Of a stretch of 64,000 nucleotides of DNA, positions 28,255 through 36,836 are shown piece after piece. The stretch comes from Psychrobacter sp. DAB_AL43B. Its GTDB lineage: Bacteria > Pseudomonadota > Gammaproteobacteria > Pseudomonadales > Moraxellaceae. The notes below the pieces were generated by a model. It worked only from the letters and a program-made list of their open reading frames with translations. It ran no database searches and was not told where the DNA came from. A program made the position numbers and the translations under genes. How positions within the stretch are numbered: position 1 is the first letter of the stretch; each line of letters begins with the position of its first letter. The stretch is taken from positions 2,728,001-2,792,000 of the forward strand of contig NZ_LT799838.1 in the NCBI RefSeq assembly GCF_900168255.1, given 5' to 3'.

Positions 28255-28752
28255 TCAGTCTTTTTGGAATGAGCCTTTTTGGAATGAGCGTTGTTGCAGT
28301 GCCTTTACTTCTGCATCTAATCCAACAATTGGACCTTCAACTGGCACATTAGGCGCAACTTCTTGAATAGACAAAGTATTGATCGGTGACGAGGATTTAA
28401 CACCCATCTCCTTCATCCACTCGCCCAACTGTTTTGAGGAACTAACATAAACAATGCGACCAAGCCCTGCCCACGCATGAGCCGCTGAGCACATAGCGCA
28501 ATGCTCACCGGAAGTATAAACCACTGCTTGCGCACGCGCATCGGCAGTCATATTTTTTGCCGCCCATTGGGCGACGGCAATCTCAGGGTGATACGTTGCA
28601 TCGACGCTATTGGCACGGTTACGATCTTCGCGTAATACATGACCCTCGCCATCGACCAGTACGCTACCAAATGGCTCATCACCTGCCTCTAAAGCTTCAG
28701 CGGCAAGCTCAACGCAGCGACGCAGATGTTGCATATCATTGTCAGTTATCAT
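28255..28752 (-). CDS. Nucleoside/base deaminase of the CMP/dCMP deaminase superfamily
   Basis: A 165-residue zinc hydrolase, ATG at 28752 with GGAG six bases upstream. The zinc site is His55 and Glu57 (THYPE-type: YHPEIAVAQW) with Cys85 and Cys88 (SGEHCAMCSAAHAW). Many relatives have HAE and PCxxC; HPE and HCxxC is a recognised subgroup, so activity is likely kept. The substrate could be guanine, cytosine or a nucleoside. The C-terminus carries SFQKG-SFQKD, the product of a 15-bp tandem duplication (28263-28292). It precedes argE by 36 bases. Confidence 0.88.
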   Translation of the reverse strand: MITDNDMQHLRRCVELAAEALEAGDEPFGSVLVDGEGHVLREDRNRANSVDATYHPEIAVAQWAAKNMTADARAQAVVYTSGEHCAMCSAAHAWAGLGRIVYVSSSKQLGEWMKEMGVKSSSPINTLSIQEVAPNVPVEGPIVGLDAEVKALQQRSFQKGSFQKD

Positions 28753-28816
28753 CACAATCTCCTTTTTATCACCTTACGGTAAATCGCAGTTCCTATTGCA
28801 CTTTATATTACACTAC

Positions 28817-28856
28817 ATTGCGTCGCATTATTTTGCGTCGCACCATCTTGCATTGC
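28817..28856. repeat. Imperfect 15-16-bp tandem repeats
   Basis: Three diverged copies of a TTGCGTCGCA(T/C)-containing unit sit between the UPF0149 gene stop and the deaminase start. They are probably slippage products and have no clear function. Confidence 0.6.
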
Positions 28857-28882
28857 ATCGAAGCATTTATGATGCATTTCAT

Positions 28883-29536
28883 TTACGATGGATTGTTTTG
28901 ATTCATGATATCAATCACTGGTGGCATCGGTTTTGGCAGCTTACCTTCTGCTTGTAGCTCTTTAGTAGTTTTGGCATCGATAGCAAGTCCAGCGATCAGC
29001 GCAATATCTTTGACCGGCTTACGTTGACGAGTGGCAAAACTGACTGGAACCATACGCGCAAACTCATAAATATAAAGATAAGACTCTTCGCCGCCTTCAA
29101 AATCTTCATCATCTTCTAGACGAATCCCACCAATCTTGGCCAAATCCGATAACATCTCATTCTCTTCGCTACTTAGACCGCAATCAGTAATACCAAAACC
29201 TGTCATAAAACCATTAGCCCACTGTTTCAGAGCTATCACGCGCTCGTATAAGTCATGTTCATCATCAGGAACTAGTGGCGTATAAGAATAGGCATCCTCT
29301 TTGTCTTTTAGCTGAAATACCGTATCTTCTGCTTCTTCAGTTAGCAAGGTCAATGCTTCGTCAGGTAATGGCGCAAAACTCAACTCCTCAAATACTGTTG
29401 CCCATACCTGCTCGTCAGGCGCGTCACAAGCTGTCATCAGCCCCGTCATTAGACCATGTACCTCACTGATAGACACATCAGTCCAGTCGTCAAATGCCTT
29501 TAGCCACGTATTCCAGCCAGAGATATTGTCATTCAT
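28883..29536 (-). CDS. UPF0149 family protein (YgfB/YecA-like)
   Basis: A 217-residue acidic cytoplasmic protein. Conserved features are SISEVHGLMTGLMTACDAP at residues 18-36, LKQWANGFMTGFGI in the middle, and YLYIYEFARMVPVSFATRQRKP in the C-terminal half. ATG at 29536 has AGGA nine bases upstream. In Pseudomonas this gene lies next to the coiled-coil and zapA genes, as here, in divergent orientation. The biochemical role is unsettled. Confidence 0.9.
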   Translation of the reverse strand: MNDNISGWNTWLKAFDDWTDVSISEVHGLMTGLMTACDAPDEQVWATVFEELSFAPLPDEALTLLTEEAEDTVFQLKDKEDAYSYTPLVPDDEHDLYERVIALKQWANGFMTGFGITDCGLSSEENEMLSDLAKIGGIRLEDDEDFEGGEESYLYIYEFARMVPVSFATRQRKPVKDIALIAGLAIDAKTTKELQAEGKLPKPMPPVIDIMNQNNPS

Positions 29537-29755
29537 AATAGATGTCCTAATAGTTGGTTGTTAATGATTGCTTATAAAATAAAAATAAACGCAGCACGAT
29601 GTCATCGACAAGGCTGCGGCTAATAAAAATAAAGAGATTAAGCCCAATGCTGGTAATTACTTTGTTGGTATAGATATTATGCGGTCACCTATGGCATTAT
29701 TAAACGCAGACAACAAAATTCATTTACGCTTACTTGTTAAGGATAAAAACTGACT

Positions 29756-30196
29756 ATGTATGACCAACTTAGAATATTAGAAAAAATGATACTCGACATC
29801 AAAAAACAGTATCAGCTTGTCAGTGCTGAACTTAGCAGCCTCAAGCAACAACCCCTTACCGATCCACAAGAACTTACCGCCTTAAAAACCAAACTCGATA
29901 GCAGCTATACAGAACGCGATGGTACCAAAAAACAATTAAACGATCTCGATAAGCGCTACCAAAACCTAGCAGAAGCACACCACATGATTGGTGAAGAGCA
30001 GGACAAGCTACAAAAGCAGATTAGCCAATTGCAACAACAAAATAGCGAGCTGCAGCAACATAATAATGAATTAAAACAGCAAAACAGTGATATTAAACAA
30101 CAAAATAGTGATTTGAAAAAGAAAAACGAATTGGCAGCTGAGCGTACGCAGGTAGTATTACAGCGCTTAACCCGTATCGATCAAGCAGAAGGTTAG
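29756..30196 (+). CDS. Coiled-coil protein of the TIGR02449 type upstream of zapA
   Basis: A 146-residue, almost wholly helical protein. The C-terminus AERTQVVLQRLTRIDQ resembles the short TIGR02449 family next to zapA in Pseudomonas. A heptad array occupies residues about 94-121: QQNSELQ, QHNNELK, QQNSDIK, QQNSDLK, each seven residues. Relatives are about 70 residues long; here the N-terminal half is an added helix. The ZapB-like look suggests a divisome scaffold, but this is inference from position and shape. The start has AAGGA about 11 bases upstream. zapA follows after 115 bases. Confidence 0.75.
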   Translation: MYDQLRILEKMILDIKKQYQLVSAELSSLKQQPLTDPQELTALKTKLDSSYTERDGTKKQLNDLDKRYQNLAEAHHMIGEEQDKLQKQISQLQQQNSELQQHNNELKQQNSDIKQQNSDLKKKNELAAERTQVVLQRLTRIDQAEG

Positions 30197-30311
30197 TGAT
30201 AGCTTAAATCAACAGCAATTCAGCATCGTTTTTTGCCTATAAAGCTAGCACGATATTCACTGTCATATCTTATATGACCCACTTTACTGACCAGACATTG
30301 TAGGATTTATC

Positions 30312-30788
30312 ATGACCGATAACCAGTCCAAATCTATAGAAAAACAGCCGCAAGAGAGCCAAGTAAAAAATAGCCAAGTAAAAAGTAACCAAGCACAAAC
30401 GACTGAGCTTAAATCACAAAATGTCGTTTCAAATAATTCAAACACACAAAGTGACGCTGCCAAACCTGCGGCTAAAGTCACTAGCGCCCCTGAACCACAA
30501 GTCAAAAAAGTCGATATTGCAATTGCCGGTATCACTTATCCAATTTATTGCCCAGTACATGAAGAAGAAGAATTGCGTGCCGCGGTTTTTTATATCAATG
30601 ATTACGTGCTAGATCTCAGAAGAAATTCCCCAAGTCTTAGCCAAGAAAGCTTACTGGTACTATGCTGCTTAAATTTATATGAGAAAATTCAGACTAATAA
30701 AAGAGATAAAGAAGACCGCTCGCAGCAAGACAAGCAGTCTGTCGCTCTTTTAAATAAAGTCATCCAAGACGCGCATTCCATTTTATAA
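30312..30788 (+). CDS. zapA: Cell division protein ZapA with a disordered N-terminal extension
   Basis: ZapA binds and bundles FtsZ at midcell. The ZapA domain covers residues about 74-140 (KVDIAIAGITYPIYCPVHEEEELRAAVFYIND...ESLLVLCCLNLYEKIQ), with the C-terminal helix for the coiled coil. The first 70 residues are Gln/Lys/Ser/Asn-rich and repetitive (SQVKNSQVKSNQAQ), and are absent from ordinary ZapA of about 100 residues. ATG at 30312 has AGGA just upstream. It works with the FtsQ/FtsZ system encoded around the left edge of the window. Confidence 0.92.
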   Translation: MTDNQSKSIEKQPQESQVKNSQVKSNQAQTTELKSQNVVSNNSNTQSDAAKPAAKVTSAPEPQVKKVDIAIAGITYPIYCPVHEEEELRAAVFYINDYVLDLRRNSPSLSQESLLVLCCLNLYEKIQTNKRDKEDRSQQDKQSVALLNKVIQDAHSIL

Positions 30789-30822
30789 GCCAGTACTGTT
30801 TTTTGATGCTTATAAATATATC

Positions 30823-30855
30823 AAACGCTTAGTTTATAAAACTAAGCGTTTTTTA
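30823..30855 (+). terminator. zapA terminator
   Basis: The perfect stem AAACGCTTAGT / ACTAAGCGTTT has a 7-base loop and is followed by TTTT. It lies 34 bases after the stop. Confidence 0.88.
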
Positions 30856-30886
30856 TGATTAGTAGATAAGCAATTTTTTATACTTC

Positions 30887-31189
30887 TTATTGATACGTTT
30901 TACCTGCATGAAAATCCGCTTGGTGCTCATAATTGCAAAAGAATAGCGCCTTGTTATCTTCAACGTTGCTATTATTGCTAATGCTCTCACTATCTACAGC
31001 CAAGCTTGGATTGGTCTCAAGCACACCTCGATATTCAGCTAAGCTATTGCCACAAAAATCGCACTGACGCAGTGTGATCACATCGCCTTTTTTTGGCATC
31101 ATGCTTTTGGGCGCACGTGGGTACATAAACTTATAAAACCCCCACATTACCATCCAGATAATGATGATTACAATGATAACGGCTAACAC
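30887..31189 (-). CDS. PP0621-like small membrane-anchored protein
   Basis: A 100-residue protein. Residues 2-22 are one hydrophobic segment (IIVIIIIWMVMWGFYKFMY). A KKGDVITLRQCDFCGNSLAEY stretch follows. Near the end is LFFCNYEHQADFHAGK, so three Cys and a His could bind a metal in a small zinc-ribbon-like fold. This pattern fits the PP0621 family of unknown function. A Ser/Asn-rich spacer separates the two motif halves. It lies downstream of glyS on the same strand but beyond its terminator. Confidence 0.75.
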   Translation of the reverse strand: MLAVIIVIIIIWMVMWGFYKFMYPRAPKSMMPKKGDVITLRQCDFCGNSLAEYRGVLETNPSLAVDSESISNNSNVEDNKALFFCNYEHQADFHAGKTYQ

Positions 31190-31253
31190 GGCAGTGCTCC
31201 TTCAAATATGGCTGAATACATTATAAACTCAACGCTTCAGAATAATCACATAA

Positions 31254-31279
31254 AAAACTGGCCACATTGAGCCAGTTTT
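31254..31279 (-). terminator. glyQS terminator
   Basis: The stem AAAACTGG / CCAGTTTT has a 10-base loop and is followed on the minus strand by TTTTTTATG. It lies about 45 bases after the glyS stop. Confidence 0.82.
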
Positions 31280-31321
31280 CATTTTAAAAAAATAAATTAT
31301 TTAGCAATTATGCTGACAATA

Positions 31322-33415
31322 TTATAACTGCAGCTCACTAATATCCGCCACCGTCAAAAATAAAGCACGTACTTGTTTAAGCAAAGCTAAGCGATTGGCT
31401 TTGAGTGCCGCGTCTTCACTATTAACCATCACATCGGCAAAAAACTGCGTCAATGGCGCATCTAAGCTGACCAAGGTTTGCAAGATTTTCGTATAGTTGG
31501 CAGTTTCAAGTAACGGCGTGACATTCGACTGCGCTTGTTGCACAGCCTCATATAGCGCTTTTTCCGCATCCTCGGTTAATAGCGACACGTCAACCTGATC
31601 GGCAACTATTCCTTCAGACTTGGCTAAAATATTGGCAACACGCTTGTTAGAATCAGCTAACATTGAAGCTTGTGGCAGCTCGCTAAACGCTTGTACGGCA
31701 CGAATACGCTGATCAAAATCAAGCGGCATGTGTGGATTAATGGCTTGTACTGCTTGAATGGTATCAACGCTGACGCCTTGCTCGGTATACATCGCCCGAT
31801 AGCGGGAGTTTAAAAATGCCAATACTTGGGTAAAGGTATCGCCCATCTTAGTAATCTTGCTACCGTCAGTAGTACTATAGTTTTTAATCGCTTGCTCAAC
31901 TAAGGCAACCAAGTTAATTGGCAATTTCTTTTCAATTAAAATACGTAGAATGCCAATCGCTGAACGACGTAAGCTAAAGGGATCTTTTGAACCAGTAGGC
32001 GCTTGGTCAATAGCAAAAATACCCACTAACGTATCTAAGCGATCCGCAAGCGCTAAGCAAATTCCAACAGGCGTTTGTGGCAACACGTCACCGCTAAATT
32101 TCGGCAAATATTGCTCTTCTAAACTTGCTGCTACCGCTTCAGGCTCATTATTCAGACGCGCATAATAAGTACCAGCGATACCTTGCAGTTCAGGATATTC
32201 ACCAACCAATGAACTTGCCAAATCTGCTTTGGACAAAATGCCTGCACGTACCGTTTCATCGATATCAATCTGCTGACCTTGCTGCTGCATTAACGCAGCG
32301 ATAAAGGCAGCAAGTTTTGCAATACGCTCAGACTTCTCCCAAATAGTACCCAGCTTATCTTGGAATACACGAGTTTTGAGGCTTTCTGTTAGCGCAAATA
32401 ATGGCTGTTTTTGATCTTGTAAGAAGAAAAACTCAGCATCAGCCAAACGCGGACGTACAACCTTCTCATTACCTTCAATAATTTGATTGGGATCTTTAGA
32501 TTCAATATTGGTAATAAAAATAAAGTAAGGCTGTAGCGTACCGGCTTTATCCGTCAAGCAAAAATACTTTTGATCCGCTTGCATGGTAGAGATAAGCGCT
32601 TCTTGTGGTACTTGTAAAAAGCGCGGCTCAAAGCTTGCACGTAGCGCAATTGGAAAATCAATCAAGGCCGTAACTTCATCTAGCAAACTTTGTGGCACGA
32701 TAGCATCCGAGTTAACTTCATCTGCCAATGCTTTGACTTGGTTTTTAATCAGCATTTGACGCTTATCAAAATCTACCACCACTTTTAAGCCATCAAGAAG
32801 TTGCTCATAATCATTGGCATGCGTAATCGTATGATATTCAGGGCTGTGAAAACGATGACCTCGCGTTTGATTACCGGTCTGATGCCCTTGGATAGTCGCA
32901 TCAATGACAGCATTATCTTGCATCAATACTGCCCATTGTACCGGACGCACAAACTCATTGCGGCTGGCGCCCGAACGCATACGCTTAGCAATTGGCAGGT
33001 TATCAAGTGCGGTTTGAAAGATTGCAGGAAGCAGCTCAGTAGTCGCCTGCCCCTCAATGGTTTGCACATAACCGACGTAGTCGCCTTTATCGGTGTTAAT
33101 AGTCGTCAGCTCGCTTGCTTCGATGCCTAGACCTTTAGCAAAGCCCATCGCAGCGCGGGTCGGATTACCATCAGCATCAAACGCTGCTTTAATCGCAGGT
33201 CCACGTTTTTCTTCAGTACGATCAGGCTGCTTATCAGCAATACCTTGAATCTGAATCGCCAAACGACGCGGTGCCGCAAAAGCTTTGATACTATCAAAGG
33301 TAATGTTAGCTGCAGCTGATTGTATAATGAAGCTTTGCTGTAATGAATCGCGTAAAATTTTTAGGCTCTTTGGAGGTAGCTCTTCACACCCCAGTTCAAA
33401 TAAAATAGTACTCAT
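31322..33415 (-). CDS. glyS: Glycyl-tRNA synthetase beta subunit
   Basis: The larger subunit of the tetrameric bacterial glycyl-tRNA synthetase, needed for tRNA-Gly recognition. The 697-residue protein starts with the family signature TILFELGCEELPPKSLK and contains FAAPRRLAI, EEKRGPAIKAAFD, GHRFHSPE, then KADLASSLVGEYPELQGIAGTYYA. The segment DPFSLRRSAIGILRIL marks the C-terminal domain. It follows glyQ after 9 bases, so translation is probably coupled. A tRNA-Gly(GCC) gene lies 6 kb away. Confidence 0.97.
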   Translation of the reverse strand: MSTILFELGCEELPPKSLKILRDSLQQSFIIQSAAANITFDSIKAFAAPRRLAIQIQGIADKQPDRTEEKRGPAIKAAFDADGNPTRAAMGFAKGLGIEASELTTINTDKGDYVGYVQTIEGQATTELLPAIFQTALDNLPIAKRMRSGASRNEFVRPVQWAVLMQDNAVIDATIQGHQTGNQTRGHRFHSPEYHTITHANDYEQLLDGLKVVVDFDKRQMLIKNQVKALADEVNSDAIVPQSLLDEVTALIDFPIALRASFEPRFLQVPQEALISTMQADQKYFCLTDKAGTLQPYFIFITNIESKDPNQIIEGNEKVVRPRLADAEFFFLQDQKQPLFALTESLKTRVFQDKLGTIWEKSERIAKLAAFIAALMQQQGQQIDIDETVRAGILSKADLASSLVGEYPELQGIAGTYYARLNNEPEAVAASLEEQYLPKFSGDVLPQTPVGICLALADRLDTLVGIFAIDQAPTGSKDPFSLRRSAIGILRILIEKKLPINLVALVEQAIKNYSTTDGSKITKMGDTFTQVLAFLNSRYRAMYTEQGVSVDTIQAVQAINPHMPLDFDQRIRAVQAFSELPQASMLADSNKRVANILAKSEGIVADQVDVSLLTEDAEKALYEAVQQAQSNVTPLLETANYTKILQTLVSLDAPLTQFFADVMVNSEDAALKANRLALLKQVRALFLTVADISELQL

Positions 33416-33424
33416 GGGATGCTC

Positions 33425-34480
33425 CTATTTATGGTTATTAGTAGATTGGTTGTTGTCTGTGCTTTCAGTTGCAACGTCTTCTTTTGGCAAATACTTATCA
33501 AGCGCAGCTTGGCGATGGGCTTCATCTGCCAATGGGAAGCCAAGCTTGGCGCGTGCCTCGACATAACCAATGGCCACTTTACGAGCCAGCGTACGTACGC
33601 GCAGGATAAAACGTTGACGTTCAGTGACTGAAATCGCACCGCGGGCATCAAGTAAATTAAAAGCATGCGAGGCTTTTAACACCATCTCATAAGCTGGCAG
33701 TGGTAAACCCGCTTCCACTAACTTATCCGCTTGCTGCTCATAAAAGTCAAACATTTGCCCCATCATTGGTACATCGGCGTGCTCAAAGTTATAGGTAGAC
33801 TGTTCAACTTCGTTTTGATGAAAGACATCGCCATAAGTGACACGACCAAATTCGCCATCTGCCCAAACTAAATCATAAACGCTATCGACGCCTTGCACAT
33901 ACATCGCCAAGCGCTCAAGACCATAAGTAATCTCGCCCGTGACTGGGAAACACTCAAGACCGCCCACTTGCTGGAAGTAAGTAAACTGGGTCACTTCCAT
34001 ACCGTTTAGCCAAATCTCCCAACCCAGACCCCATGCACCAAGCGTAGGCGACTCCCAGTTGTCTTCAACGAAGCGCACATCATGCACCAATGGATCGATA
34101 CCTATGGCTTCAAGTGAGCCTAAATATAGCTCTTGGATATTGGGTGGATTAGGCTTAAGCACTACTTGAAACTGATAATAATGTTGCAAGCGGTTTGGGT
34201 TATCGCCATAACGACCATCCGTTGGGCGACGTGACGGCTGTACGTAAGCGGCATTCCAACGCTCAGGACCTAATGAGCGCAGAAACGTCGCGGTATGAAA
34301 AGTACCCGCGCCAACTTCCATATCATAAGGCTGCAAGATAACGCAGCCCTTGTCGGCCCAATAATTCTGCAAGGTCATGATTAAATCTTGAAATGTCATC
34401 GGTTGAGGATTTTTGTCTTGTATCATCGGGGTTGTCGCTTGGGATGTCATAGTTTCGGGTATCATAGTTTGAAGTGTCAT
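33425..34480 (-). CDS. glyQ: Glycyl-tRNA synthetase alpha subunit
   Basis: The class II catalytic subunit that activates glycine. The core runs from [26 protein letters not shown] through [53 protein letters not shown] to [22 protein letters not shown]. All are hallmark motifs. The usual protein begins at MTFQDL (34399). I place the start at 34480, but the repetitive MTLQTM/MTSQ/MIQ leader has several in-frame ATGs and none has a clear ribosome site. A GTG at 34528 would extend it further. The C-terminal [14 protein letters not shown] tail is low-complexity. Confidence 0.94.
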   Translation of the reverse strand: MTLQTMIPETMTSQATTPMIQDKNPQPMTFQDLIMTLQNYWADKGCVILQPYDMEVGAGTFHTATFLRSLGPERWNAAYVQPSRRPTDGRYGDNPNRLQHYYQFQVVLKPNPPNIQELYLGSLEAIGIDPLVHDVRFVEDNWESPTLGAWGLGWEIWLNGMEVTQFTYFQQVGGLECFPVTGEITYGLERLAMYVQGVDSVYDLVWADGEFGRVTYGDVFHQNEVEQSTYNFEHADVPMMGQMFDFYEQQADKLVEAGLPLPAYEMVLKASHAFNLLDARGAISVTERQRFILRVRTLARKVAIGYVEARAKLGFPLADEAHRQAALDKYLPKEDVATESTDNNQSTNNHK

Positions 34481-34528
34481 AGCAAAACCACTGTGAATTA
34501 GTATTAATAAATAAATCTTTGATAGCAC

Positions 34529-34865
34529 TCGTATAGCCTATTTGGCAACGATTCTATTTGCCTGCTCACCTTACTAAAAATTGACTATTTTATCTATATT
34601 TACATGAACTAAATTTATCTCGTGGACAGAAATATTCACTAATAAGGCTCATTTACAAGCAAACTGATGCAATAAAAGCCATTAAAGCAATAGATAAAAA
34701 AATACCCAAATGCGCGAGCATTTGGGCAGGAGGAAAAGTATGTCTTGGTATCCTGATTAGTCAGGCTTTTTGTTTTTTGGGGAACGGCTATTTCTTATTA
34801 AAACCTTTTAGATTAAATCTGTTTTGCTAAGGATTTTTTTATCAAAGCTATTACTAATTACGAAA
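34529..34865. other. Gap between glyQ and the PspC gene
   Basis: 337 bases holding the glyQS promoter region and the PspC-gene terminator. I looked for a glycine-riboswitch-like or T-box structure and saw none. Confidence 0.55.
34705..34726 (-). terminator. Terminator of the PspC-family gene
   Basis: The stem CCCAAATG...CATTTGGG has a short GC loop. It is followed on the minus strand by TATTTTTTTAT. It lies about 140 bases after the pspC stop. Confidence 0.82.
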
Positions 34866-35078
34866 TCACTGATAAGACTGACTGTTTGCTTTCGGCATAA
34901 TGATCCATAAGATAATGTAGATTAAAATACCCGGTACTGCTGCACTTAAGGTTGAGACAATGAAGAATAGCAACCTGACCCACGTTGGTGACCAACCGAC
35001 ATATTCTGCAATGCCGCCCATCACGCCCGCTATCATTTTATTATTCTGTGACCGATGTAATTTTGCTAATTTAGCCAA
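34866..35078 (-). CDS. PspC-domain small membrane protein
   Basis: A 70-residue protein. KLHRSQNNKMIAGVMGGIAEYVGWSPTWVRLLFFIV is the PspC signature, with one strongly hydrophobic segment ending ILIYIILWIIMP. PspC domains act in envelope-stress (phage-shock) signalling at the inner membrane; a stand-alone domain like this has no fixed role. The start codon is TTG at 35078, supported by AGAGG eight bases upstream. No pspA/pspB/pspF is visible nearby. Confidence 0.85.
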   Translation of the reverse strand: MAKLAKLHRSQNNKMIAGVMGGIAEYVGWSPTWVRLLFFIVSTLSAAVPGILIYIILWIIMPKANSQSYQ

Positions 35079-35649
35079 ATCAAATACCTCTCTTACAGTT
35101 ATTTATTTTATTTCTATTTTTAACGTTAATATTTCTTTTACCATTAATGCTTTTGACAGACTTTAAAGATTTTTTATCTTCTTAACTTATGAATAAGTAT
35201 AGCAATCATTTATATTATATCTGTTGAGTATATAGACGTGCTTTGTGAGTTTATGCTACTTAAGCTTACTCTAACCTGTCATTAACACCCGTAAACCCCT
35301 GATTTTAAATAGTTATTTCAAATTGTTTCAAGATTAACTTTGTTTCTCGCATCTTGCGCTTTCTTTACTCTACTTTTGCCAGTCTAGGATTTATTTAAGT
35401 TGATAAGAAGTTAGCAGATAACGTAGCCGAATCATAAAAATAAGAAAAAACCTAACTTAATGCCAAGATAATAATTTGGTTTGGCATCTAAAAAATCTGA
35501 CGATATTTACAATAACCTACCTGTAAGTGGCGACATACCTTTATACCATACAGTTAAGAAAACAATGTATTAAAGCATTTATAGCTTTTAAGCGTTATCA
35601 ATAGCATTGAGTATAACAATGCCAAAATAAGACAAAAATAAGGATAACT
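35079..35649. other. Long divergent intergenic region, pspC-nadR
   Basis: 571 bases with no supported gene. It must carry two divergent promoters. The only structure I see is the inverted repeat ATGCCAA...TTGGCAT near 35460-35488, with a 12-base loop and a short A-run after it. This could be an operator or a small-RNA terminator. The strand and purpose cannot be decided. Confidence 0.5.
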
Positions 35650-36708
35650 ATGTACGAATCAGGATTGATGATTGGGCATTTTGAGCCACTACATTTAGGA
35701 CAAATGCGCAGCATATTGGACGCAGCAGGACAAGCAAAAACGCTTCATATTGTCATCATGGCGCATCCGTCACCACACCCAAACTTCAACATCACCTTGC
35801 AAGATAAAGCGCGGTGGTTGCAGATGGCTTGTGCCAACTTACCTTTTATTCATATTCATACCACTGATGAGATTGAGTTGCCGTTACATGAAAGTTTTGC
35901 TGACGTCAGTATTGATGTGGTTGCCAGTAATGCTAAGTTACAACGTTTGACTGAAGCTTTAAATTTACCAGCTAAGACGGTATTGTTTATCGCAGAAAAC
36001 CATCCATTGGCAGATTGTGTGGCACAGAGTGATGTCAAAGAGCAATTACTGATGCAAGTCATTACTACTCCGCTACAGCCTGATTTTGATTCCTACGCCA
36101 TCGCTCGTGATCCGGTAGCTCATTGGTCAGCGATTCATCCGCAAGCACGTGCTGACTATACTAAGACGGTCGCTATCGTCGGCGGTGAAAGCTCCGGTAA
36201 AACCACATTGGTACACAAACTTGCCAATTATTATGGTGCCAGCTTTGCGCTTGAGATGGGACGGATTTATGTCGGAACAGACTTGGGTGGTAGTGAGATC
36301 GGGCTACAATATAGTGATTACGGACCTATTGCTTTACATCATGCCCAAGCCATTCGCGATGCCGCGAGCGTAGCAACCGCGCCCGTCACTATTATTGATA
36401 CGGACTTTGTCACTACCCAAGCTTTTTGTGAAGAATACGAAGGTCGTACGCATCCTTTTGTAGCAGCCTGTATCGATGAGTTCCGCTTAGACCACACCAT
36501 CATGCTGGACAATAATACGCCATGGGTAGCTGACGGCATGCGTTCATTAGGCGATCCTGACGCTCGCGGACGTTTTGAGCAGCGGCTAGTAGATATTTTT
36601 GCCCGTCATAATATCGAACCACACGTGATAGATAAGCCCGATTATGATGCTCGCTACAAGCAAGCATTATTACTTATCGACCAATTCATCTATGGCAAAA
36701 AACCGTAA
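35650..36708 (+). CDS. nadR: NadR-type NMN adenylyltransferase / ribosylnicotinamide kinase
   Basis: A two-domain NAD salvage protein of 352 residues. The N-terminal part aligns with the NadR nucleotidyltransferase (GLMIGHFEPLHLGQMRSIL), but the usual GKFYPxHTGH is changed: final His to Gln and Lys to His. The domain is also shorter than usual. The C-terminal kinase is intact: VAIVGGESSGKTTLVHKLA (Walker A), QYSDYGPIALHHAQ, IDTDFVTTQAFCEEYEG and WVADGMRSLGDPDARGRF. There is no N-terminal helix-turn-helix, so it is not a repressor like enteric NadR. AAGGA precedes the start. pnuC follows after 128 bases. Confidence 0.88.
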   Translation: MYESGLMIGHFEPLHLGQMRSILDAAGQAKTLHIVIMAHPSPHPNFNITLQDKARWLQMACANLPFIHIHTTDEIELPLHESFADVSIDVVASNAKLQRLTEALNLPAKTVLFIAENHPLADCVAQSDVKEQLLMQVITTPLQPDFDSYAIARDPVAHWSAIHPQARADYTKTVAIVGGESSGKTTLVHKLANYYGASFALEMGRIYVGTDLGGSEIGLQYSDYGPIALHHAQAIRDAASVATAPVTIIDTDFVTTQAFCEEYEGRTHPFVAACIDEFRLDHTIMLDNNTPWVADGMRSLGDPDARGRFEQRLVDIFARHNIEPHVIDKPDYDARYKQALLLIDQFIYGKKP

Positions 36709-36836
36709 AATAATAAAGATACTCGACAATCATAAATTTATAATAATATTTTCAGTCAGTAGTTTTTGTGAGTGCTTTATTAATAATAACACTACGACTG
36801 ATAACCACTATTCATCTCATCTTTAGGAAAAAAACG

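Noticed and set aside
28255..28752. HPE and HCxxC zinc site as a broken deaminase
   Set aside because: This variant is a known subgroup of the family with a full ligand set, so it is not evidence of inactivation.
30789..30886. 6S RNA next to zapA, as in other Gammaproteobacteria
   Set aside because: Only a terminator hairpin is present in the short gap; there is no room for the 6S structure.
34481..34700. Glycine riboswitch or T-box before glyQS
   Set aside because: I could not find the conserved core motifs; the gap is AT-rich and unstructured by eye.
36768..36836. Longer pnuC start
   Set aside because: The ATG at 36837 has a good ribosome site and the family-typical start; the upstream 23 codons have neither.
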